Assembly (NCBI RefSeq): GCF_000613805.1
Contig: NZ_BAJR01000007.1
Coordinates: forward strand, 1 to 64,000
Source: Phocaeicola paurosaccharolyticus JCM 15092
GTDB lineage: Bacteria > Bacteroidota > Bacteroidia > Bacteroidales > Bacteroidaceae
Length of the DNA: 64,000 nt
Direction of reading: 5' to 3'
Shown here: in pieces, positions 54,564 through 63,838 of the stretch
Layout of the letters: each line of letters begins with the position of its first letter
Numbering within the stretch: the first letter of the stretch is position 1
The notes under the pieces: model-generated
What the model saw: the letters and a program-made list of their open reading frames with translations, nothing else
Database searches by the model: none
Told to the model about the DNA's origin: nothing
Program-made: the position numbers and the translations under genes

Positions 54564-55394
54564 TTACTCTATATAGATCATCTTTTTTGTCATTCCGCCA
54601 TCTATAGTGATATTCTCTCCATTGATGAAATCATTCTCTTCATCGCATATGAAAAGAGCCATACGGGCTATATCTTCAGGCTTGCCAACTCTCCTTGATG
54701 GATGCTGAAGGTGGTCTTCCTCTTTCAAAGTATCATAGTTATAGTTTTCTATCCATCCCGGAGAGATAGAATTTACTGTAATATTGTATTCAGAGAGTGA
54801 TACAGCAAGAGAGTGTGTGAGTGAGTATATTCCACCTTTTGATGCAGAGTATCCCTCAGTACCTGCTTCACTCATAAGATATCTTGTAGAACATAGATTG
54901 ATAATTCTACCAAACTTGTTTTTGATAAGTTTATCTTTTCTATGTATCGCCAACTTTCTAGATGTAATGAATACTGGTCTTAGGTTTGTAGAAATAACTT
55001 CGTCAAAATCATCAACAGTGCATTCTGTGATTGGCTTAAAATTGCCTACCCCTACATTATTGATTACTATATCTATGTCTCCCCATTCGCTAAACATATA
55101 GTCCATGCATGCCTCCAATTCGTCAGCCTTACATACATCAACAACAAAATATTTAGACTTCGTCTCCAGAGCTGTTATCTCAGCAATATGTGAATCAATA
55201 TCGCAAAAAGCTACTCTATACCCAGCGTTGCTGAATGCCTTAACTATAGCTTTCCCTATTCCTGATGCTCCGCCGGTAATGAAGACCCTTTTTCCTAAAC
55301 CGCTCTTTTTCGATGATTGACGTTTGGATTTTCCCATTGAAACCTTACGAGCTTTGTACTGTTGGTACTGTTTTTCTAAATAATTGTCAGCCAT
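54564..55394 (-). CDS. Short-chain dehydrogenase/reductase
   Basis: 276 residues from ATG 55394 (MADNYLEKQYQQYKARK); the frame opens seven codons earlier. After a basic extension comes the NAD(P)-binding Rossmann motif VFITGGASGIGKAIV, then NNVGVGNF, the catalytic Tyr-Lys in GYSASKGGIYSL with its Ser upstream, and ISPGWIENYNYD. The D in CDID after the second strand suggests NAD. It is eight to thirty bases downstream of the thiamine pyrophosphokinase gene and is likely transcribed with the thiamine operon; its substrate and any link to thiamine are unknown. Confidence 0.85.
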   Translation of the reverse strand: MADNYLEKQYQQYKARKVSMGKSKRQSSKKSGLGKRVFITGGASGIGKAIVKAFSNAGYRVAFCDIDSHIAEITALETKSKYFVVDVCKADELEACMDYMFSEWGDIDIVINNVGVGNFKPITECTVDDFDEVISTNLRPVFITSRKLAIHRKDKLIKNKFGRIINLCSTRYLMSEAGTEGYSASKGGIYSLTHSLAVSLSEYNITVNSISPGWIENYNYDTLKEEDHLQHPSRRVGKPEDIARMALFICDEENDFINGENITIDGGMTKKMIYIE

Positions 55395-55423
55395 TGTCTT
55401 AAATTGTTTATACAAAAATAGGC

Positions 55424-56044
55424 TTAATAGTTTATATAAACAAGATAGTCACCTTCAGCTTCAATAGTAACCGTGTCGTAGAGAGTTTCATTCAATGTAC
55501 CTTGCCACCATTTAGTGAAGTCACTGAGAGGATACTTCAGATCTTTACTATATATTCGTTTTGCATCGAAATTTATTATTGAGAGTTGTTGTTTCGGATT
55601 TGTTGAGAAGGTACATGTGCCATGGCATGGAATGAATACACCATAGTCTGTATACATACGTACATTTGCTCCCATATTCATATAGTCCATTATCAGACTT
55701 ATGTTGCCAAGGGTATGGTCCTCTCTTTTGCCGGTTGCACCTACTATATTAAACTCCGTTATCCCGGAATCGAGTAGGTATTTAACCGATTTTGTAAGGT
55801 CGTTAGTCTCCTGATCGGTAACCTGTATAATGATGTTTTTGTATAGATTCTTGAAGTTCTTAGAGAGAGAGTCGCAGTCACCTATAATTTTATAGGGTAG
55901 CATACCGTTAGATACATAGTTTTCTGCAGCTCCGTCACAGCATATAACATGCTCTGCATTGTATAGGATTGATAGTGGGATAGAGGATGTAGGGTATTCT
56001 CCATTTCCAAGTATTACAAACTTTTTGTAGTCATTCAATCTCAT
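55424..56044 (-). CDS. thiN: Thiamine pyrophosphokinase
   Basis: 206 residues; converts thiamine plus ATP to TPP. Motifs: CCDGAAENYV, KIIGDCDSLS, VTDQETNDLTKSVKYLLD and GATGKREDHTLGNISLI, the conserved Asp-rich active site; the C-terminal substrate-binding domain ends with TKWWQGTLNE and a hydrophobic strand. Overlaps pnuT by 14 bases, so uptake and activation of thiamine are co-expressed under the TPP riboswitch. Confidence 0.92.
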   Translation of the reverse strand: MRLNDYKKFVILGNGEYPTSSIPLSILYNAEHVICCDGAAENYVSNGMLPYKIIGDCDSLSKNFKNLYKNIIIQVTDQETNDLTKSVKYLLDSGITEFNIVGATGKREDHTLGNISLIMDYMNMGANVRMYTDYGVFIPCHGTCTFSTNPKQQLSIINFDAKRIYSKDLKYPLSDFTKWWQGTLNETLYDTVTIEAEGDYLVYINY

Positions 56045-56657
56045 CTTTCATCATTTTTTCCCATTTATAATAGCCAAAGATAGCTATAATGGCGTAAACT
56101 CCATATAATATAGATGTAAAAATAAGATCCTTGTATATGTAAAGGCCGCAGTATACAACATCTACAGCTATCCATACTATCCATTGCTCTAGATATTTCC
56201 TTGCAAGCATTATCATTCCTACAATGCTCAACGCAGTGGTAAATGAGTCTAGCCAAGGTACATTACTGTCGGTGAACTTTACTAATACCAAACCTATTAA
56301 AATAAAAGTCAAAATGAATATTGCACTATATATATAATAGCATTTTATGGGAGTACGGGTAATCTTCAACTCTTCAACAGTAGCTGATTTCTCATCATCA
56401 GCTATCTCTCTTTTTGCAGACTTTTTCCTGCTCCTTCTCTTGAGATAGCCTTTTGTCCATAGAATATATCCATACACTGCAATAAGGAGATAATATATAT
56501 TGATGGCAACATCGGCATAAAGTCCGGCATCATAATATACGAATATATATATGGCCGGCATAATTATACCTGCTATCCAAAGATAGAAGCTAGCTCTGTA
56601 TTCCAAAATGAGGTATACAAAGCCAACTATTGTTCCTATTATCTCAAGATAATTCAT
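56031..56657 (-). CDS. pnuT: PnuT-like thiamine transporter
   Basis: 208 residues, seven hydrophobic segments of the PnuC family: EIIGTIVGFVYLILEYRASFYLWIAGIIMPAIYIFVYYDAGLYAD, NIYYLLIAVYGYILWTKG, and the late AIIAIFGYYKWEKM. The WxxW-like aromatic patterns of PnuC are visible. Position between a riboswitch-controlled TonB receptor and thiN identifies the cargo as thiamine. Facilitated diffusion followed by phosphorylation traps the vitamin. Confidence 0.9.
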   Translation of the reverse strand: MNYLEIIGTIVGFVYLILEYRASFYLWIAGIIMPAIYIFVYYDAGLYADVAINIYYLLIAVYGYILWTKGYLKRRSRKKSAKREIADDEKSATVEELKITRTPIKCYYIYSAIFILTFILIGLVLVKFTDSNVPWLDSFTTALSIVGMIMLARKYLEQWIVWIAVDVVYCGLYIYKDLIFTSILYGVYAIIAIFGYYKWEKMMKDEIE

Positions 56658-56661
56658 ATCA

Positions 56662-58895
56662 TCAGAATCTCAGTGATATATTGCACATAACATTTGTACC
56701 AGCTTGAGCTGCATATCCTGCATAGTTGTATCTCACTTTATTATTATTATCATCCATATAGAATCCACTTCCTGCATAGCCATTATTCTCATACTCCTCA
56801 TTGAATAGGTTGTTAATGCTTAAACCAAGTGTAATAGCTTTTACGGTATTAGTCTTGAAAGTGTACGACAAATGTAGATTTGATACAAAATAAGAGTCAA
56901 GCAAATGATCATTCTGATTTGCATTGCTCATATATTGTTTTCCCACATATTGTGACTGCAACATAGCCATGAAGTCTCCAGCAGAAAATGTAACTGGTTG
57001 TTAAGAAGAAAATCAGGAGAGAAAGCAATGTTAGCACTTTTGTGGTTTATAACCCATTGTGACTTTGACTTGTTCTCATCTTCATAAATTGTCTCTGTGA
57101 AATTCTTTATTCTGTTGCGACTTATAGTTGCATTGATATTCCAGTCGAACATATTACATGGTTTTACTCCAAGCATAAGTTCAATACCTGTACGGTAGCT
57201 ATTCGGCATATTCTCTGCCATAGGTTCGCCTATTTCATTAAGCTGACCTGTAAGAACTAGCTGGTCCTTATAATCCATATAATATAGGTTGACACCCGCT
57301 GACATCCATCTGTTGGCAAAGACATATCCTAATTCATAGTCATTAAGTCTCTCTGAACGTGGAGAGGTAGCAAACTTGCTGTCTGTATAGTTATTTCTTG
57401 TTGGCTCTTTCTGGGCAACGGAGAATGATGCATATAGCCGGTTCTTCATATCTATCTGCCAGTTTAATCCGAACTTTGGATTGAAGAAGTTAAAGTCATC
57501 TTTCACTGCCAGAGATTGCATTCTGCTGTTACTCCAGTCATATTTATCATTTGCACCATGTATACTGTACCTTATATGTCGATACTGAAGATCTGTAAAT
57601 GCACTTAATGATGAGGTGATGTCATAATTTGCTTTAAGATAAATGTTTCCGTCGAACTTGGTAGAGTGGTTTCTGTAATATTCATGACTAGGGTCAAGGG
57701 AACCGATATAGTTTTTTATCCAAATAACTTTTCCGAAGTGGTCTCCGTCATAATTATTCAGCCCACCGCCAAGTACAGCAGAGAGTCTGTCGTTTCTATA
57801 GTTCAGTGAGAAAACTGCTCCTCCAAAATCATTTGCCATCTTCTTCTGACGTACAAGATCGCTGCTATAAATATCTTTACCATCTAACTTGAAAGGGTTA
57901 AGTCCGTATTCTTGAAACCATCTGTCACTCTTATACTCTTGGTAATATCCATCTCCGCGAGTATAATGGATGGCAGCATTTAGGCTCCAGTTATTATCTA
58001 TTACTCTGTTCAATAGTATCTGGTAGTTAGTTTGGACATAGTTGTCAGTCTGGTCATCATAAAACTTTATGTTGCCATTCTCATCATAATATATTCCACA
58101 TGGATTATATCTGCGTCCATATTTCTCCATTTTCTGCTTGCTGGCATAGTACCATGCATGATATGTCTTTTCCTTTCCTCCAAAAATGATAAAACGTAAG
58201 GAAGTTTTATCATCATAATATCCTGCCTGAGCTAAGTATGAGTAAAGATTTACTGAAGCACGGTCAATATATCCGTCTGTCCCGATATTACTCAGTCTTC
58301 CCTCGAAAGACCAATGATTGTTGATAAGTCCTGTGCCGAATTTAATTGTCTCTTTGTGGGTGTTGAAGGTACCGAAACCTGCATTGAACTCAGCAAAAGG
58401 ATTAGGAGAAGATGACTCTGTTGCCATGTTTATACTTGCACCAAAAGCTCCGGAACCATTAGTAGATGTACCTGCACCTCTTTGTACCTGAATGCTCTTT
58501 ACAGAGGATGCGAAATCGGGCATGTTCACCCAAAATAGAGTATGACTCTCTGCATCGTTCATCGGTACTCCATTGGCAGTAACATTGATTCTAGTACCAT
58601 CTGTACCTCTTACTCTGAATGTTGTGTAACCTATTCCTGTTCCGGCATCACTTGTGGTGATTGCAGAAGGTGTCATACCAAGCAGGTAAGGAATGTCCTG
58701 ACCGAAGTTTGCCTTCTTAATCTCTTCGCTTGAGACATTGGTAAAAGCTACTGGAGTCTTTTGTGTGGCACGTGTAGCAATTACAAACACTTCGTCAATG
58801 TTGACAACTTTAATTGAATCTTTCTCTGCATCTGCTGCAAAAGAGAATAGATTGCTCGCAAAAACTGCGGCAACTGATAATAAGATTTTTTTCAT
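56662..58895 (-). CDS. TonB-dependent thiamine receptor, frameshifted
   Basis: Signal peptide MKKILLSVAAVFASNLFSFAA, then the TonB box region VVNIDEVFVIATR and plug (GQDIPYLLGMTPSAITTSDAGTG, TFRVRGTDGTRINVTANGVPMND, VQRGAGTSTNGSGAFGASINM). The barrel follows. Near the end one T is missing from the run at 56985-56988 (minus-strand CATTTTCTG for CATTTTTCTG), which restores QLHFSAGDFMAMLQSQYVGKQY and leads to the C-terminal strands closing with VMCNISLRF. About 744 residues when corrected. Preceded by a TPP riboswitch, so thiamine or its phosphates are the likely ligand. Confidence 0.9.
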
Positions 58896-58906
58896 TGATA
58901 ATAAAT

Positions 58907-58985
58907 TTTTCTACGCCGGCATTACCCGGATCAGATATAAGAGTATGATCTCAGCCCGATTTGTTAAGGCACCCCTATTTCTTTG
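58907..58985 (-). promoter_or_regulatory. TPP riboswitch (THI element)
   Basis: On the minus strand GGGGTGCC, then GGGCTGAGATCATACTC and CTGATCCGGGTAATGCCGGC followed by GTAG: the conserved thi-box helices and the CTGAGA core. It lies 12 bases before the receptor start codon, which suggests control of translation start rather than a separate terminator. It should repress the receptor-pnuT-thiN operon when TPP is abundant. Confidence 0.95.
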
Positions 58986-58994
58986 AATTTTGCA

Positions 58995-59025
58995 CAAAGT
59001 TATAGTTTATAATAGTAATAACAAA
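58995..59025 (-). promoter_or_regulatory. Promoter of the thiamine operon
   Basis: Minus strand TTTG (59022-59025), 19 bases, TAACTTTG (58995-59002), a few bases upstream of the riboswitch. Confidence 0.8.
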
Positions 59026-59108
59026 AAAAAGTTGCAATTATACTTTCGGATAAATAAAAAAGGAGCACATCGGTGCTCCTTAAATTATTTTTATAGAATT
59101 TATATTTA

Positions 59109-59855
59109 TCATTCCATGTTATTGATCTTTATACTGGTGTATGGTTTCACCTCTTTCTCCAGCAGTTTCATATCTGTTTTCTCCTCCACATTTCCATAAT
59201 GGTATGGGAAGAATATGGTAGGACGCATTGCTTTTACAACATCTGTAACTTGTTCTACAGTCATAGTATAAGGTTGATTGACCGGTAGGAAAGCTATATC
59301 TATATTTTTCAATGATTTCATCTCCTCAATGTTTTCACTATCTCCAGCTACATATATTCTAGTCTTGCCAATGTTGAAAAGATAACCGCAGTTATTGGCA
59401 CTCTTTGGATGGAATTTAGTATGACCTTCGGTTATGTTATAGGCAGCAATAGCTTCTACTTTCACTCCTTTGCCTAAATCTGCAATATCTCCGGGCTTCA
59501 TGGCTGTCATCTTCATATCACTGATCTTTTCAGAAGTAGCCTTATCACAGTATATATGAGTAGTAGGTCGCGATATACTTTTAATGGTCTTCATGTCGAA
59601 ATGATCGCCGTGAGAATGAGTTACGAATATCTTATCAGTTCTTTTTTCTTTGCTGTAATCGGCCATTCCGCTGACCGGGTCTATATAAAACATAGTTCCA
59701 TCGGCCTCAATAGCTAAAGAAGCATGACCATAGAGATGCAGTTTGATCTCTTTTCCATCTTTCCCTTTATAAACTTCAGTACGACTGCTTTTCTGAGCAT
59801 GTATGAATGTCAATCCTATAAGGATGAAAATCATTAAGATAGATACTCTTTTCAT
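59109..59855 (-). CDS. Exported MBL-fold metal-dependent hydrolase
   Basis: 248 residues. Signal peptide MKRVSILMIFILIGLTFIHAQ, then a beta-lactamase-fold domain: LYGHASLAIEADGTMFYIDPVSG, VTHSHGDHFD (metal-binding HxHxDH), the glycine-rich NNCGYLFNIGKTRIYVAGDSEN (metal-binding Asp) and FPYHYGN (final His). UlaG/YtnP-like. Its substrate is unknown; export to the periplasm argues against a tRNA-processing role. Monocistronic; TATTTTTG at 59881-59888 may be its -7 box. Confidence 0.85.
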   Translation of the reverse strand: MKRVSILMIFILIGLTFIHAQKSSRTEVYKGKDGKEIKLHLYGHASLAIEADGTMFYIDPVSGMADYSKEKRTDKIFVTHSHGDHFDMKTIKSISRPTTHIYCDKATSEKISDMKMTAMKPGDIADLGKGVKVEAIAAYNITEGHTKFHPKSANNCGYLFNIGKTRIYVAGDSENIEEMKSLKNIDIAFLPVNQPYTMTVEQVTDVVKAMRPTIFFPYHYGNVEEKTDMKLLEKEVKPYTSIKINNME

Positions 59856-60210
59856 ATACTTTTTTTATTGGATTAATTGACAAAAATATAAAAAATAGAA
59901 TTCTAACTCAGTTATGGTCTCTCTTTTTTCAATAGCCTCTCTTTTTCAAATGATGTTGGTTTGAAGTAAATAGGAGCAATTGATGATTTCATTTCATTCT
60001 ATTCTAAAAGAAGAAGCAATTGTTGTAATTATTGAGATTTTCCAACGTACAATTTTAGGCAGAGTATACATTATATGGCCAATTATGACACATTTTTATT
60101 TTTTTAAAGGGTTATGTAATGTAGGATAAAACTATTGTAACAAAATTGTTTGTTGTAGACTTTTAAAAGCTCTTATTTTGAGATTATTAAATTATAATAC
60201 TTATTATTTT
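59856..60210. other. Intergenic region between MBL-fold and GH8 genes
   Basis: AT-rich, divergent spacer. Apart from the -7-like TATTTTTG for the minus-strand gene I see no repeats, RNA genes or coding potential. Confidence 0.4.
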
Positions 60211-61500
60211 ATGAGATTCACATTAATTTTAGCTACTATGCTGATGTTTTTCGGCTTTTCAGCAAACGCTCATACTGATGAGCAGACAGGTAACAAATCT
60301 TCTTCATTGAAAGAGCCATGGGATAAGGGTGCTTTTGAAACTCAGAAGTATCGTAATCTGTTTGCAGAGGTAGGTTACAAACAAAAAGATATTGACAAAA
60401 AACTAAATGAGGTCTTTGAATCACTCTTCTATGGACCTCAGAAAGTCTATTTTGAGGTTGGTGACTCTATGGCATATATCAGTGATATAAAGAACCATGA
60501 CGTACGTACTGAGGGTATGTCTTATGGATTGATGATTGCCGTTCAATTTGATAAAAAAGATATTTTCGACAGACTATGGCGCTGGGGAAAGAAATATATG
60601 CAACACCAAAGTGGAGATCTGAAAGGTTATTTTGCATGGAGTTGCAAGACTGATGGAACACGTAATGCTGCCGGACCGGCATCTGATGGTGAACTATACT
60701 ATGTTACATCGCTTATCTTTGCTTCAAACCGTTGGGGAAATAAAGGTGAGTTAAATTATCTGGCTGAGGCGCAGAATATACTAAACTGCTCAATGGAGAA
60801 GAAGGATATGCAAAGATCTGCACCTTTTATTAATCTGGAGCATAAACTTATAACATTTACTCCTGACAGATGGGGTGGACGTTTTACTGACCCTTCATAT
60901 CATCTTCCTGCTTTCTATGAAGTATGGGCTCGTTGGGCAAACGACGGACGTTCTGACTTCTGGATGGAATGTGCTGCTGCAAGTCGCGAATATCTTCACA
61001 AATGTATTAATCCAGAGACAGGTCTGAATCCTGACTATAGTAATTATGATGGCTCTTTGATGAAAGGTAACCGAATAATTGGCGATGCGTTCCGTTTCGA
61101 CTCATGGCGTGTTCCTATGAACATAGCATTAGACTACTCATGGAGCTGTGTTGATAAAGAGTGGCAGAATAATTACGGCAATCTTATTCAAAACTTCCTT
61201 TACAAACAAGGCCTGAAGACATTTGTTGACCAATTTAATGTTGATGGCACATTACCTGAAAAGATACTTCCAGCAGGTGGATATACCAAACTGCGTCACT
61301 CTCTTGGACTCGTCGCTACTTCTGCTGCTGCATCAATACAGAGTACAAATGATAATAGAAAAGAGTTTATCGATGAGCTTTGGAATGCAAAGCATGAACC
61401 ATATGAAGATGGTTATTTTGACGCATATTATGATGGTTTGCTACGTCTTTTTGCTTTCATGCACTTAAGTGGAAATTATAAGATTATATTCCCCAAATAA
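60211..61500 (+). CDS. Exported glycoside hydrolase family 8 enzyme
   Basis: 429 residues from ATG 60211, which gives a signal peptide MRFTLILATMLMFFGFSANA; an in-frame TTG at 60178 is unlikely. GH8 (alpha/alpha)6-barrel motifs: DVRTEGMSYGLMIAVQF with the general acid Glu, GYFAWSC, AGPASDGELYYVTSLIFAS with the conserved Asp, GRFTDPSYHLPAFYEVWARWA and RFDSWRVPMNIALDY. Closest in pattern to reducing-end xylose-releasing exo-oligoxylanases, but endo-xylanase, chitosanase or licheninase activities exist in GH8. Stands alone, ended by a strong terminator. Confidence 0.87.
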   Translation: MRFTLILATMLMFFGFSANAHTDEQTGNKSSSLKEPWDKGAFETQKYRNLFAEVGYKQKDIDKKLNEVFESLFYGPQKVYFEVGDSMAYISDIKNHDVRTEGMSYGLMIAVQFDKKDIFDRLWRWGKKYMQHQSGDLKGYFAWSCKTDGTRNAAGPASDGELYYVTSLIFASNRWGNKGELNYLAEAQNILNCSMEKKDMQRSAPFINLEHKLITFTPDRWGGRFTDPSYHLPAFYEVWARWANDGRSDFWMECAAASREYLHKCINPETGLNPDYSNYDGSLMKGNRIIGDAFRFDSWRVPMNIALDYSWSCVDKEWQNNYGNLIQNFLYKQGLKTFVDQFNVDGTLPEKILPAGGYTKLRHSLGLVATSAAASIQSTNDNRKEFIDELWNAKHEPYEDGYFDAYYDGLLRLFAFMHLSGNYKIIFPK

Positions 61501-61516
61501 GTGTTTGTATAAAGAT

Positions 61517-61554
61517 AATATCCGGAGAAAGTCAATAAACTTTCTCCGGATATT
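61517..61554. terminator. Bidirectional terminator between GH8 and sensor kinase
   Basis: Perfect 16-base inverted repeat AATATCCGGAGAAAGT / ACTTTCTCCGGATATT with loop CAATAA between convergent genes. Confidence 0.9.
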
Positions 61555-61589
61555 CTTATTTTATCATATTGCAAGAAAATAGGCTTATG

Positions 61590-63236
61590 CTACTTAGGTA
61601 ACTCGAAAACAAATTTAGAGCCCATAGTGTAAGATAGATCTACATAAACATTTCCTTCTAGCATGTTTGCTATAAGCTTGCATATATGAAGTCCGAGACC
61701 TGTTCCATTATTATGATTATTGAGCATCTTGAAACGATCGAAACAGATCTCTGCATCTTCCGGCTTAATGCCACAACCGGTGTCTCTTACAGAAAAGATA
61801 ACTCTGTCATCTGTCTCTATGAAACTAAGTTGAATCTCTCCCTTTGTAGTATATTTACATGCATTGGTAAGGTAATTTGTAATAACTTGTTGCAGACGAA
61901 CTGAGTCTGTATTTATTATCAAATCTTTTTTTGAAGGAGTATATTTTAATTCTACATCTTGCTTTACCTGACATCTCACGTTTTCTAATGCAGTGCGGCA
62001 TATCTCATCAACATTAGTTTCACTTAGTTTGACGATATAGGTGCCACTTTCGAATTTAGCCAAGTCAAGTATCTCATTAACCAGAGTGCTTACTATCTCA
62101 ATGTTTGTGTATATCATTTTAAGATATAGCTTACGCTCTTCATCAGTTATATCATATCTATCATCTCCGTTCAACACCTCATTGAAACCAGCTATAGCTC
62201 CCAGAGGAGTACGTATATCATGGCTCATATTGGCGAGAAATGCAGATTTAAGCATATTGTCTTTTTCAGCTTTTTCTTTCATCTGAATTAACCTATGCTG
62301 TTCAAGTACATCTTTTGTAATATTCTTTAAGGTACCTATAATCATGTCTGGATGTACCACATTAGCTTCAATAAGTTTCACCTTTGTCTCATAATATGTA
62401 TTAGGATGTTCTGAATCAACTCTATGCTTGAATCTTTCTTCTCCAAGAGAGATCTCCTTATTTTTAATGCTCGCCAAAAGCTTATCAATTCTATCTCTAT
62501 ATTCATTATCAACATAGCCAAGAAATTCCTCTATTGATATGCCCTCTTTTTTATAGTCTTTATGGCTAAGGAAGCGTACATTGCCTTCTTCAATATTATA
62601 AATCCAAACAGAAATGTTGCCGGCGTCAAGCGCAAGCTGAAGTTGTTCGTATGAGTCTTTTAATTTCCGTCTCGTTCTTTTTGTTTGCCTTCTGAGTCTG
62701 TATAATATATATATTGCTCCAATTAAAAGAATAGTGCAGAATATTGATAGTAAAGATACAATTAATTGATGTGCTCTCTCTTCATATACTCCAAACCATT
62801 TATTGTATATATTATCGTATTCACCATTTGATTTAAGAACCTGAAGTGCTTCATTTAAACGGAACAATATCTCTTCATTTCCTCTTGTAACGGCATATGA
62901 ATATGCTTGTGGAGGAACTCCTAAATCAGCATGATTAAGTCCATGAAAATCATTGTATTTCTCCTCATAAAAGCTTGCATAATCACTGGCAATTTTCATT
63001 ATAGCTTTCATGAGGTCAACATTGAATCCTACCATCTCACCCTTTTCATTAAGACTCTCAAATGGAGCAAACGCATAGTTTCCCCTTATGATGAGTTTTT
63101 CATTGAAAACTCCCATATCTTTTAAAGGCGTGTATTTCGCAATTGCAGCGCCGGGAATGCTAAGAAGAATAGATAGTGAAATAATAATTTTGAAACTATT
63201 ATGGCACAATATTCTCCTTAAATAATTGTTATTCAT
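61590..63236 (-). CDS. Sensor histidine kinase with a shortened solute-binding-like sensor domain
   Basis: 548 residues. A signal/anchor segment (FKIIISLSILLSIPGAAIA) leads to a family-3 solute-binding-like domain: LIIRGNYAFAPFESLNEKGEMVGFNVDLMKAIMKIA, then directly the C-terminal part ASFYEEKYNDFHGLNHADLGVPPQAYSYAVTRGNEEILFRLNEAL..YNKWFG. About 100-130 residues usually between these blocks are missing, in frame. A membrane helix (about 155-175), PAS-like region (LQLALDAGNISVWIYN), H-box FLANMSHDIRTPLGAIAGF, N-box NYLTNACKYT and GTGLGLHIC follow. No receiver domain. Divergent from the neighbouring fucosidase gene. Confidence 0.85.
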   Translation of the reverse strand: MNNNYLRRILCHNSFKIIISLSILLSIPGAAIAKYTPLKDMGVFNEKLIIRGNYAFAPFESLNEKGEMVGFNVDLMKAIMKIASDYASFYEEKYNDFHGLNHADLGVPPQAYSYAVTRGNEEILFRLNEALQVLKSNGEYDNIYNKWFGVYEERAHQLIVSLLSIFCTILLIGAIYILYRLRRQTKRTRRKLKDSYEQLQLALDAGNISVWIYNIEEGNVRFLSHKDYKKEGISIEEFLGYVDNEYRDRIDKLLASIKNKEISLGEERFKHRVDSEHPNTYYETKVKLIEANVVHPDMIIGTLKNITKDVLEQHRLIQMKEKAEKDNMLKSAFLANMSHDIRTPLGAIAGFNEVLNGDDRYDITDEERKLYLKMIYTNIEIVSTLVNEILDLAKFESGTYIVKLSETNVDEICRTALENVRCQVKQDVELKYTPSKKDLIINTDSVRLQQVITNYLTNACKYTTKGEIQLSFIETDDRVIFSVRDTGCGIKPEDAEICFDRFKMLNNHNNGTGLGLHICKLIANMLEGNVYVDLSYTMGSKFVFELPK

Positions 63237-63838
63237 TTAAAATGTTTAATAAGGTGTCTTAGATAATGATAAATTGATCTATTTATATTAATTGATGTAA
63301 AAATAGGAATATTTATTAAAAGTTATATATTTGGTATAATATTTTTATCCTATAATTTATATAATATGTAGTTTAACGTCCTGATATGTATAAATTATTT
63401 ATATAGGTTTTGCTTCATTTCTATCAGTTTGTGTAAAACATCATTATGATAATTGTAAACTTATAAGAATGCTTTTATTTTATTATGAAAAACATCTGTT
63501 ACCTTCTATTCTATAGGCTTTTTCAATATATATTATCAAAATAGCATTATCATTTTTTTTATATTTTGTAAACTATGATGCCAATGTGGTGAGTGATTAT
63601 TATATAATTTATATAAAATAATATTGATTATACTAATATAGTATGCTTTCAATCAAATATTTATCAAATGCATTTGCTTTCGGTAATGATAAAATATAAT
63701 TTTGTGCATTGTAAACTTAAACTTTAAGCGCAACTATAATGAGGTAATGCTCGAGCGCAAATTGAAAAGAGAATAGATTATGTAGATAGGACTCTATTTA
63801 TATTAATCATTTTTTATAAATAACTGACAACTTAATTT
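63237..63838. promoter_or_regulatory. 602-base divergent regulatory region with TTGTAAACT repeats
   Basis: Very AT-rich spacer between the sensor kinase (minus) and a fucosidase gene (plus). TTGTAAACT occurs three times in the same orientation (63453-63461, 63566-63574, 63709-63717); the first and third extend to TTGTAAACTTA. No coding frame or RNA gene is seen. Confidence 0.35.
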
